DNA from: Clostridium sp. E02
GTDB taxonomy: Bacteria > Bacillota > Clostridia > Lachnospirales > Lachnospiraceae
DNA: 64,000 bases
Assembly (NCBI RefSeq): GCF_003833015.1
Contig: NZ_RJLQ01000016.1
Location: forward strand, 59,538-123,537
Reading direction: 5' to 3'
Shown here: piece by piece, positions 23,968-31,887 of the stretch
Position numbering within the stretch: position 1 is the first letter of the stretch
Layout: each line of letters begins with the position of its first letter
Made by a program: the position numbers and the translations under genes
The notes under the pieces: model-generated
The model's input: the letters and a program-made list of their open reading frames with translations, nothing else
Told to the model about the DNA's origin: nothing
The model's database searches: none

Positions 23968-25065
23968 TTACTCATTGTATTCGTTTACTTCAACACTTGA
24001 TATCTGATCGTATGATATGTAATCTTTACGGCTTATGAATGAAGCTCTGTTGTAATCCTTATTAATCACATACGTAGGTCTTGATGTTGGTTTGTCATTA
24101 TACCATGTTATGAAGTCATTAATCTTATCCATTGACATATTATACTCTTTTCTCACTCCATTTTCCATATTAATAACAAGAAGGGCTTGATTTCCAGTAG
24201 TATCTCCTGGATTCGTTGGGTCTCCTGGATTCGTTGGGTCCCCTGGATTCGTTGGGTCCCCTGGATTCGTTGGGTCCCCTGGATTTGTTGGGTCCCCTGG
24301 ATTTGTTGGGTCTGTTGTATTTGGCTCTATAGCTAAATCATAAATCTGAATGTTATCTATATCTCCAATTAGCGTTTCTTTCACATTTTCAGTATAAGTG
24401 CAACAACCAATATGGGGAGATGAACCACATCTATCATATGAATAAAGAGCTGTTGTTTGCGCAACTGGAGTTGTCATATCATCTACAAACAATCTAACTG
24501 AATTAGTGTTTTTCGTTCCGTCCCAAGTAAATAAAATATCATGCCATTGTCCATCACAAATGCTTTCAGGTGATTGAATTTCAAAAGTTTTAATACTATT
24601 ACCTAAATCCGAACGAACATAAAGGCTACCTTGTATTTTATTATTTGTTAGGCTTCCTATCCCCATATAAAATCCTCTTCCGTTAGAACTCATACTATTT
24701 ATGATTGGTTCAGATTTACTTGAAACTGTTGAAGAATTCTTTCTAAATTTAAGCCTAATTGATTTTGCTCGATCTGATATTTTTCCGGACTTCGTAATTC
24801 GAATCCCGTCACCATTCTCAATAAAGTGTTTTGCTTTTCCCTTTCCATTATAACCAGTAATGAATTGATATTCATTGTCGTTTCCATAAGTGCCGCCTTC
24901 TTTTTCACTAGCTGAGTCATATATGATCCCACCCTTATCATTATCAAAAGTATACTCATACACAGGTTTAACTTCATCTGCGAAAACAGTAACCTGCCCT
25001 AAAAACATTACACTAATCATAAAACATATAACCATTGTTATTTGAATCAATGACCTCTTTTTCAT
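23968..25065 (-). CDS. Secreted LamG-domain protein with DPTNPG repeats, phage cargo
   Basis: This 365-residue protein has a signal peptide ending near VTVFADE and a concanavalin-like LamG domain (about residues 32-230) with the typical GQWHDILFTWDG and LFVDDM segments. Six DPTNPG hexapeptides form a stiff linker, then a short domain of about 75 residues of unknown type. LamG domains usually bind glycans. The start at 25065 is 8 bases after GGAGG. It sits after the lysis genes, separated by terminators, so it is a lysogenic-conversion candidate rather than a structural gene. Expression in the lysogen is inferred; no clear promoter was assigned. Confidence 0.75.
   Translation of the reverse strand: MKKRSLIQITMVICFMISVMFLGQVTVFADEVKPVYEYTFDNDKGGIIYDSASEKEGGTYGNDNEYQFITGYNGKGKAKHFIENGDGIRITKSGKISDRAKSIRLKFRKNSSTVSSKSEPIINSMSSNGRGFYMGIGSLTNNKIQGSLYVRSDLGNSIKTFEIQSPESICDGQWHDILFTWDGTKNTNSVRLFVDDMTTPVAQTTALYSYDRCGSSPHIGCCTYTENVKETLIGDIDNIQIYDLAIEPNTTDPTNPGDPTNPGDPTNPGDPTNPGDPTNPGDPTNPGDTTGNQALLVINMENGVRKEYNMSMDKINDFITWYNDKPTSRPTYVINKDYNRASFISRKDYISYDQISSVEVNEYNE
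24203..24310 (-). repeat. Six tandem 18-bp repeats coding DPTNPG
   Basis: Six units with one or two silent changes encode a Pro-rich linker in the LamG protein. Confidence 0.9.
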
Positions 25066-25142
25066 ACTATGTACCTCCAAATTTTATCTTACGTAATTAT
25101 AGTTGTTATAAGCATTCTAAATAAATTATGTACCAGTAAAGA

Positions 25143-25162
25143 AAGCCATCTAGAAATGGCTT
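25143..25162 (-). terminator. Hairpin after the amidase gene
   Basis: AAGCCAT and ATGGCTT pair around six bases; the minus strand continues with a short T-rich stretch. Confidence 0.55.
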
Positions 25163-25277
25163 GATGCTGTTTATATAACCGGTTATACTTCTGGAATTAT
25201 TTTCCATTTAGAATGATAGTATATTATCATCCTGTATTTATTAAAACAATTGGTAACCTTACCAAACAAATTTAGTA

Positions 25278-26123
25278 CTATTTCACTAACCCCGGATATT
25301 GCAGCGCACCGTCCTGATCTGGAATAAGATTCACCGGCTCTGTTATCACCCTGCCTTCAGCGTCTACCGCATAGATCTTTCCGGAATTCTCTACAAGCTG
25401 TGATTTACAAATACTCCCGTCAGCATTCAGATAATACCAAGCCTGTTTATACTTGTACCAGGTATTAGTGATCATCATTCCAGCGCCATTAAACCAGTAC
25501 CACAAGTCCTTTTCCTTATCATGGTACCAGTCATTTCTTATACATTCCCCCGTGTCGCCATTATAGAACCGCCAGCCCCCGTCCTCTTCCTTCCAGCCGG
25601 ATTTCTTTACTTCTGTTTCTGTTAGCGCCGTTTTGAATGCTTCCCATGTATGCTGCGTATGGTTATAAACATAAGGGTTTGGGCAGATCTTTCCCGTTAC
25701 ATCATAATGCCGAATCACATGATCTGCAGGTATGTTATACTTTCCCATAAGCTTCTTGGTTAGTTCGGTTGCCGTCTGCACCGTTGCGTCCTCAAAGTAC
25801 CAGTCCCGGCTTGTATCTGCTTTATTGCCTTTATTCCGAACACACATTTCAATACCAATGCTATTCGCATTCCTACACTCAGGATGTACATACTTCTTTG
25901 CTCCACAATGCCATGCAATGTTATTATCTTCTACGGACTGCCAGACTGATCCATCAAAATCAACGTAATAATGCGCACTGGCTCTCCGGTCAGCTCCGGC
26001 GTACCATTTGCAGTTTGCCTCAGCTCCCCCTGTTGCTCCGACATAATGAATCACAATATACTTGATACGGTCTGCTATTCCCTTATTGTGGTTATAAGGT
26101 GTGAGTCGTTTATTGATTTGCAT
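25278..26123 (-). CDS. Phage endolysin, N-acetylmuramoyl-L-alanine amidase (Amidase_2)
   Basis: This 281-residue endolysin cuts the amide bond between muramic acid and the peptide stem. The Amidase_2 domain covers about residues 1-165: zinc ligands His in IVIHYVGA, His in VIRHYDVTG and Cys in KICPNP. The C-terminal third holds cell-wall-binding repeats (GWKEEDGGWRFYN, WYYLNADGS). It has no signal peptide, so it depends on the holin encoded next to it. GGAGG precedes the ATG. Confidence 0.93.
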   Translation of the reverse strand: MQINKRLTPYNHNKGIADRIKYIVIHYVGATGGAEANCKWYAGADRRASAHYYVDFDGSVWQSVEDNNIAWHCGAKKYVHPECRNANSIGIEMCVRNKGNKADTSRDWYFEDATVQTATELTKKLMGKYNIPADHVIRHYDVTGKICPNPYVYNHTQHTWEAFKTALTETEVKKSGWKEEDGGWRFYNGDTGECIRNDWYHDKEKDLWYWFNGAGMMITNTWYKYKQAWYYLNADGSICKSQLVENSGKIYAVDAEGRVITEPVNLIPDQDGALQYPGLVK

Positions 26124-26192
26124 ATTATTTCCTCCAATTAAAAAAAAACCAAGATTGTCCTGGGCTTTAAGAGTTACGACGGTCGCAACTTA

Positions 26193-26612
26193 TTATTTGG
26201 TTACTTCTGCTTTCTTTGTTAGAATGTCGATTGCTTTGGATAAAATGGCAGGAAGGGGAAGGCCCATAAGCCCAGCATTCTCCACGATGGAGATTAACTC
26301 ATTTGCGATAAATCCGATAATTACTGCATTTCTTATGTAATCCGTACCAATGATCAGATCCAGTCGATAAGCAATAAGAACAAATAAAAGGGTCATGCCT
26401 TTTTTGCATAGCCCTCTCCAGCCGGCCCCGGAAGCCAACGCTCCGGAATTAGTCTTCTTGCTTTTCTTGAATACTCCTGCAACCACAAGACCTGATAAAA
26501 AATCAATGGCCATAAAAAGGACCAGAGTACCGATTCCCGTATCCCAGCCCCCAAATAAAGACGCTATAATACTTCCGACAACACCTGCGGTTGTACATAG
26601 TATATTCTTCAT
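26193..26612 (-). CDS. Phage holin (holin family 4, TcdE/toxin-secretion type)
   Basis: This 139-residue protein has three or four hydrophobic segments, with the family pattern MAIDFLSGL, GWRGLCKKGMTLL and NELISIVENAG. It forms membrane holes that release the endolysin. The pairing with the downstream amidase is the standard lysis cassette. A GAGGTGA site precedes the ATG. Confidence 0.9.
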   Translation of the reverse strand: MKNILCTTAGVVGSIIASLFGGWDTGIGTLVLFMAIDFLSGLVVAGVFKKSKKTNSGALASGAGWRGLCKKGMTLLFVLIAYRLDLIIGTDYIRNAVIIGFIANELISIVENAGLMGLPLPAILSKAIDILTKKAEVTK

Positions 26613-26623
26613 TTTTATTCACC

Positions 26624-26767
26624 TCATTCCTTCTTCTCATATTCTTTCCCGGTAATTTCCAGAAATTCGTCTGCTGTGATCCAGCGATCTACTGCGTTTT
26701 TTACCATATACTCAGACCATAACTGGCAATTGTAAAAGTCTTTTACCATTTCAAATTGTTTATTCAT
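26624..26767 (-). CDS. XkdX-like small phage protein
   Basis: This 47-residue protein contains the XkdX-type pattern MVKNAVDRWITADEFLEITG. Such proteins are common between tail-fibre and lysis genes; their function is unknown. The ATG overlaps the stop of the upstream gene by 8 bases and has GGAGG upstream. Confidence 0.75.
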   Translation of the reverse strand: MNKQFEMVKDFYNCQLWSEYMVKNAVDRWITADEFLEITGKEYEKKE

Positions 26768-27080
26768 TGCTTACCTCCGTTTTAACTCCTGTCATCATAG
26801 AAAGATACTCTATTTTTGCAGTAAGTTCCTTTACATCATCTTCTGTTGTACTTACTTGTTCTATTGCTATCTCTGCTCCATCGTCAGAAATTGTAAAAAA
26901 TTGATTGTCATGGAATTTATCTCCAATACCTACTGAATAATCATCAATACATATTGCAGTAGCAGTGTCACCATGTGTAGCCCTAGCTATTCTATTAGCC
27001 AACTCATAATCATTACATACCATTATATCAACTATTGTATTATCTACTACTTTCGCATAAACTGAATGAATATTTGCCAT
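26760..27080 (-). CDS. Phage protein of the tail-fibre region, unknown function
   Basis: This 106-residue protein starts MANIHSVYAKVVDNTIVDIM and ends in a short predicted coiled coil (DDVKELTAKIEYLSMMTG). I do not recognise a named family. Its place directly after the Gly-rich fibre suggests a fibre accessory or assembly protein. A GGAGG site precedes the ATG. Confidence 0.6.
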   Translation of the reverse strand: MANIHSVYAKVVDNTIVDIMVCNDYELANRIARATHGDTATAICIDDYSVGIGDKFHDNQFFTISDDGAEIAIEQVSTTEDDVKELTAKIEYLSMMTGVKTEVSNE

Positions 27081-27090
27081 TATATCCTCC

Positions 27091-28422
27091 TTAATATCCC
27101 CATCTTACAATACATATACCAGAACCTCCATCAGAGCCATGTATCCCGTTCTCATCTCGCCAGCCACACCAGCCTCCGCCTCCGCCTCCGCCAGTATGCG
27201 CTGCACCTGGTGAGCCTGCATTCCATCCATCTCTGCCATTGCCACCACCACCGGCGCCGCCGACTCCTCTATAATTTCCTCCATTTGAACCATTGCCACC
27301 GCCTCCGCCGCCACCAGCATACAGTGTACCACTTGATTGTCCAAAAGCTCTAGTAGTTGTGTGCTGTCCTATTCCTCCCGGATAGCCGGCGCTTCCACCG
27401 TCACTACCATTAGAACCCCCAATACCACCCGGGTAGCCGGCATCTCCAGAAGTACCTCTACCACCTCCAGAACCTCCACCAGAGATGTTTTGTGCAGGCC
27501 AATACCCCCCACGCTTACCTCCTTGTGCTAAATAACTACCAAAGTTTGTATTTCCTCCATCACTAGAAGGACTATCTCCTGCAGGACCACCTGCTCCTAT
27601 AGATACTGCAATTGTTTGCCCAGGGCTCACTCCTACATTCCAATATGTTTTAGTGAATCCACCACCGCCACCATCACCCGCGTGACTACTCTTATATGCG
27701 CTGCCACCGGCACCGCCTCCGCCTCCACCTACCAGAAAGACGTTAACAGCATATACTTTTGCTGGTACTGTAAATATTCCAGAACTAATAAAAGTTTGTG
27801 TACCTGTAATAGGAATATTATTAATTGCTGTTTGCACATATCCGCCGTAAAATCTGCCAGAACTCGTAGTAATGTAGTTCCACGCTCTAAAGTACCATAT
27901 ACCAGTTCCTAATGTGCCTATATGATATGTCCCAGAGCCTTCATAAAATAGGGTACCATCGTTTGCATTAGTAGGATAACTACCTTGTTTACACATAACA
28001 CGTATACCAGACCAAGGTCCTACTGATGGTAATGCCCAGGATGCAATAATCTGCTGAGTTGCATACTGGGCTAAATTAAAAGACACAACACTTTGAATTG
28101 CTAACGTTCCATCAACCTTAATGCCATTAACATAAGCCGAGTATCCCGATATAATTCTATTAGCAGAAGCTGTTGCTGGTGTCTGGCTTGCCAGACTGTT
28201 GGCTGTCACCTTACCGCCACCGTTATGATACCCAGCAGGGATAGCATAACTTCCTCCTGCGTTTAGATTTGGTTTTACCGCTCCACGATTTGGCATGGTA
28301 CCCGTCAAAGGTTCCCCTTCTTTATCAACAGTCACCTTACCAGTTAACACATCAGGTGCAGTTGCATTTATTACATCCAAATCTGCCCCTCCAACGCCTC
28401 CCGGCATCCATATCTTTCCCAT
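27091..28422 (-). CDS. Gly-rich tail fibre / receptor-binding protein
   Basis: This 443-residue structural protein has an N-terminal part with a typical tail-protein repeat (LTGTMPNRGAV, VNGIKVDGTLA) that attaches it to the baseplate. From about residue 225 a long Gly-rich region with many GGGG runs follows, rich in Ser, Asn and Tyr. Similar Gly-rich tips in other phages form polyglycine-II helices and bind host receptors; applied here that is inference. It should determine host range together with the tail-tip protein. Confidence 0.75.
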   Translation of the reverse strand: MGKIWMPGGVGGADLDVINATAPDVLTGKVTVDKEGEPLTGTMPNRGAVKPNLNAGGSYAIPAGYHNGGGKVTANSLASQTPATASANRIISGYSAYVNGIKVDGTLAIQSVVSFNLAQYATQQIIASWALPSVGPWSGIRVMCKQGSYPTNANDGTLFYEGSGTYHIGTLGTGIWYFRAWNYITTSSGRFYGGYVQTAINNIPITGTQTFISSGIFTVPAKVYAVNVFLVGGGGGGAGGSAYKSSHAGDGGGGGFTKTYWNVGVSPGQTIAVSIGAGGPAGDSPSSDGGNTNFGSYLAQGGKRGGYWPAQNISGGGSGGGRGTSGDAGYPGGIGGSNGSDGGSAGYPGGIGQHTTTRAFGQSSGTLYAGGGGGGGNGSNGGNYRGVGGAGGGGNGRDGWNAGSPGAAHTGGGGGGGWCGWRDENGIHGSDGGSGICIVRWGY

Positions 28423-28425
28423 TTC

Positions 28426-28875
28426 TTACACTCCTTTCAGTCCAATTTTTATATCTGTTGCTGGCTTTTTGTAGACCTTGAAAGTAGCCGTACCAGTTCC
28501 CAAGGAAGCCGTACCGCTGACCACCAGCCCAAAGGCTTTGCTGTAGGCTTTCTGGGCAGTTGCTGTGGCTCCGTCCTCCAAAGCACTTAGAACTATGGCT
28601 TCTGAATCTTTCGTTGCATCTTCAACCGTTACGGTCTGGTAATAGGGAGCAGAACTTCCTTTCCACTCGGAGACGGTCAAGGTTACCTCTGTTACATGGA
28701 TTAGTTGGTTTACGGCTTCATTGGTTGAGTTGATGTCATTGGCCCCAAATTTATCCCCCTTCTGAGTATAGTTGGTTTCATCTGGTAAGCTGTAAGTTCC
28801 GTCCTCGTTTGGAATCAGGCGGTACCTGCGTTGCCCATCATACATGGCATCCTTATAATCTGTTTTTAAACTCAT
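28426..28875 (-). CDS. Phage tail-tip accessory protein, unknown function
   Basis: This 149-residue protein starts MSLKTDYKDAMYDGQRRY and carries a DDIN-type linker (NDINSTNEAVN) before a beta-rich domain (VTLTVSEWKGSSAPYYQTVT) that looks like small jelly-roll or collar domains seen in siphovirus tips. No enzymatic motif is visible. It lies 3 bases from its neighbours, inside the late operon. Confidence 0.6.
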   Translation of the reverse strand: MSLKTDYKDAMYDGQRRYRLIPNEDGTYSLPDETNYTQKGDKFGANDINSTNEAVNQLIHVTEVTLTVSEWKGSSAPYYQTVTVEDATKDSEAIVLSALEDGATATAQKAYSKAFGLVVSGTASLGTGTATFKVYKKPATDIKIGLKGV

Positions 28876-29274
28876 TTAAAAAGCACCTCCATTCAATATT
28901 AAAGATAATGTTTTCCTTCCACTGTACCGACTCTGGATATTACTGTAGATCAGGCGGCTGGCCGCTTCGATTCGATTCAGTTCTTTCCAGTCAATAAATG
29001 ACTGATTATCATAAAAAGTCTGTCTCTCTCCAACTGGAAACGGATAGGTTCCACTGCAGATATGTTCCACATTAACTTCGAACCGGTTGATTTCATCCGC
29101 ATAAAAACCATAGTCCTCATAGGTCTTATCGGATCCCATCTCTTCAAATTCAAAATCCGGCCAGAGCAAAAGTGCCTGTGACCGGATCTCATTTAAGTTT
29201 CCTTTTATGCGATTGTAATCTTCTATATTAAAGAAATCACCGGCCTGCCAGTTAGTCTTTGGCTGTTGCCACAT
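28876..29274 (-). CDS. Phage tail protein, unknown function
   Basis: This 132-residue protein begins MWQQPKTNWQAGDFFNIEDY, a start seen in tail-tip or baseplate accessory proteins that bind between tip and fibre. It is mostly helical with Trp- and Tyr-rich patches. It overlaps the end of the large tail-tip gene by 23 bases, so the two are translationally coupled. Confidence 0.6.
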   Translation of the reverse strand: MWQQPKTNWQAGDFFNIEDYNRIKGNLNEIRSQALLLWPDFEFEEMGSDKTYEDYGFYADEINRFEVNVEHICSGTYPFPVGERQTFYDNQSFIDWKELNRIEAASRLIYSNIQSRYSGRKTLSLILNGGAF

Positions 29275-31498
29275 TGCTCATATCCCTCCTTGCCTTTATG
29301 GTGCCACTTAAAGCACCGTTGAATTTTAACGTATGATCATACACCCGAAGCAGTAGATCTGGGACATACTTATTTTCCAGAAATGCAATATCATTGGCAT
29401 CAAGCCGTGGTTCCCCACGATATTGCAGATCATACTCCCGGTCTGCCTTCATATAATCGCCAATCCAGTCCGCCAGATTAGCCCCATGGACCGTATCAGA
29501 TACCAGGGGATTTTCCCATACTTCAAGTTTGCCAGTCGGGTTTAACTGCCTGCTTACTTTGGTCTGTACCGTAGTGTATTCCCGGCCAGTTATCGACACT
29601 TCCACGATCCCTGTAACCCCTATAAATTCCACCGTAGCAAAATAGTTACTGCTGTCTACAATGGTAGCCGTCTGTCCCTCTCCTGTCTCTGTTAGCTCAC
29701 AGGATAAGTCATAGGAGGGATTGCTAAAGTAAAAGGTATACCGGTTATCAGAAGCCGTTACCGCAATCGTTTCTTTCGCCAGTTCCTTTTTCTCTCCTGC
29801 CTGATTGTAAAGCGTTCTAATTACCTGAAATTCTCTTACCTTTGGTAACTGGGTTCCCTTTGGAGTCTTGGTTAATTCATTGCCATATTCAAAAACGTAA
29901 TCTGTGCGATCCCCAAAGGCGATATTGTTTAGTACCACCCTGTTATTGGGATATCCCTTGGTAAACTCTACGACCAGCTTGTCAAACTCCTCAAATTCAT
30001 GGCTAATAATCGTTGTTGCGGTAAGATCTGTTAGTTTGTAATCTTCCACCAGTTCCCCATCATGATAGACGTGAAAAACCATCTGTGCAGGATTGTTGCT
30101 CCCAAATTCAAGCGTCAATCCAAAGCACTTGAACGAAGCTTCCAGGTTGATTTCCAATGCAGGATTTACGGCAAAGAATCCATCACTCCCTGCCACTGAC
30201 TCTGATACATACCCAACATTTAGATACGACTCTCCTTCTCCCTGCCTTGGCAGGAAATACTGAGTAGGAGCTACGCTTGTATAGTCTTGTGTGGTCATAG
30301 CGTAAGCCTTCTTAACCGCCTTATCCAAAACGGATCCTGCATGACTGAAATAAGCCTCATTATCTGAACTGGATTCCATATCCGGAATAAAGCTGGATTT
30401 CAGAAAGATATTCCCCTCCCGATCCTGATAGAGAATACACCGGCCAGCATTGGCTATCAGCTGCAGAGCTTCTTTGTGTGCGACAACCGGCATTGGATTG
30501 GTAACCTTCACAGACTTTAAATAACTGTCGATCCAGTAAGTTCTTTTATCAACTCCAGCATCGGAAAACACATCAATCGCCAGATCATAAAGGCTGATTC
30601 CATCTGGCCGGTACAATCCCTTATGATAGGTTCCATCCATATATTCAAAACGATCAGAGGCTGAAAAGTTCATCTGCTCATCATCGGCGGACCATTCCTT
30701 TAACCGTACCTTTGCGCCCGGAAGCCATTCCACAGAACCGTCATCTAACTCCTGCCCATACAGGACTGAAATACCCTGTCCAATCTCCAAAAAGTTTACG
30801 GAGCTTTCTTCGTTTTCTATATCGAAAGCCCGATCCTTATTATTTACGGTCAGACTAAAATCAATGGTCGGCAACTCTTCCATGACCGGACTGATATGCT
30901 CCTTTTTTGTAGCAGATAGGATCCGCTGATTGTCAAAATAGATCCCGATCCCCATAGTGATCTTGTGGATCCGGAACCGGCTCTTACCGTTGACCATGAC
31001 CGATGGGACGAACCTTAGAAAGGTAGCACCTTCAAATATCTCCTCTGTAACAAAATGCTCCTTTGTGTTCCCCGTGACTGATACTACGTTATTGTTGGAT
31101 TCTATAATAAAATCAACCGGATAGGCTTTCCCAAATTCAATGGTCAAGCCCTTGATATCGTACTGAACCGGAAACCGTATTTCAACCGGTCCCATAAGTT
31201 CCTCTGACACAATCCCCTGATTAAGTACCACATCCTCCCTAGTTCTTGGAAGAAAATACATCTTGCTGTTTAAGGTCGTGTAATCCTGATCGCAGGTTGC
31301 ATAAAGCTCCTTGACCTCGTAATTATCCAGTGGCCATTTTAAATTGCTATAATAAGTACACTGTTCGGACTTTGGAACAAAGGCACTGGACTGGGCCTGC
31401 TGATTAATCAAACCGATGGTCACTCGGATATAGGTCTGATTGCGAAGTCTGCCACTTGTTTTCATGTGCTCTTTGTATTGGCTACTTGCTGTCAGCAT
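29252..31498 (-). CDS. Large tail-tip protein with a duplicated domain
   Basis: This 748-residue protein follows the distal-tail-type gene and is likely the tail-tip hub. It contains two copies of a module of about 130 residues: YTTLNSKMYFLPRTREDVV...LTIEFGKAYP (about 70-190) and YTSVAPTQYFLPRQGEGES...LTLEFGSNNP (about 395-520). Between them is a baseplate-like segment (IDFSLTVNNKDRAFDIENEE). No peptidase motif is evident. Position after tape measure and before fibre genes supports the role. Confidence 0.75.
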   Translation of the reverse strand: MLTASSQYKEHMKTSGRLRNQTYIRVTIGLINQQAQSSAFVPKSEQCTYYSNLKWPLDNYEVKELYATCDQDYTTLNSKMYFLPRTREDVVLNQGIVSEELMGPVEIRFPVQYDIKGLTIEFGKAYPVDFIIESNNNVVSVTGNTKEHFVTEEIFEGATFLRFVPSVMVNGKSRFRIHKITMGIGIYFDNQRILSATKKEHISPVMEELPTIDFSLTVNNKDRAFDIENEESSVNFLEIGQGISVLYGQELDDGSVEWLPGAKVRLKEWSADDEQMNFSASDRFEYMDGTYHKGLYRPDGISLYDLAIDVFSDAGVDKRTYWIDSYLKSVKVTNPMPVVAHKEALQLIANAGRCILYQDREGNIFLKSSFIPDMESSSDNEAYFSHAGSVLDKAVKKAYAMTTQDYTSVAPTQYFLPRQGEGESYLNVGYVSESVAGSDGFFAVNPALEINLEASFKCFGLTLEFGSNNPAQMVFHVYHDGELVEDYKLTDLTATTIISHEFEEFDKLVVEFTKGYPNNRVVLNNIAFGDRTDYVFEYGNELTKTPKGTQLPKVREFQVIRTLYNQAGEKKELAKETIAVTASDNRYTFYFSNPSYDLSCELTETGEGQTATIVDSSNYFATVEFIGVTGIVEVSITGREYTTVQTKVSRQLNPTGKLEVWENPLVSDTVHGANLADWIGDYMKADREYDLQYRGEPRLDANDIAFLENKYVPDLLLRVYDHTLKFNGALSGTIKARRDMSNVATAKD

Positions 31499-31875
31499 TA
31501 TTCCATCACCCCACAGTCTATGATATTTACTTTACAATCCCTGTATAGAATGGGTAGCTCGCCGTTATTAAGTTCTACAGGGGTTGCTGTCCGATTCCCT
31601 GGATATACACGAATTGTCATCATCTGATTATGTACCATATCTGGTATTTTTGCGGTTACCACAAATTTATCAAACTCCTGTAGCATAGCTGCCCATGTAG
31701 CTGCATCTAAAAACTTCCATTGCAGGTTCTCAAACTTATATTGATCTCTCCCTACTCTCTGGCCAATAAATTCACCCAGCGCATTTTTCCCATCACTTAC
31801 ATTTGTTGCAACAACTAAATTTCCACCAATGTCAGGAGACGGAAACTCCCGACCATTGATTGTTAATACTGCCAT
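31498..31875 (-). CDS. DUF6711-like tail protein
   Basis: This 125-residue protein starts MAVLTINGREFPSPDIGG and has a compact all-beta look, as in small baseplate proteins. It overlaps the next gene by one base (ATGA-like). Its place after the tape measure gene suggests a distal tail function. The DUF label is from memory and uncertain. Confidence 0.6.
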   Translation of the reverse strand: MAVLTINGREFPSPDIGGNLVVATNVSDGKNALGEFIGQRVGRDQYKFENLQWKFLDAATWAAMLQEFDKFVVTAKIPDMVHNQMMTIRVYPGNRTATPVELNNGELPILYRDCKVNIIDCGVME

Positions 31876-31887
31876 AGCACCGCCTCC

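Noticed and set aside
24203..24310. Tandem repeats as a CRISPR array
   Set aside because: The units are contiguous 18-mers without spacers and are in frame within the LamG gene.
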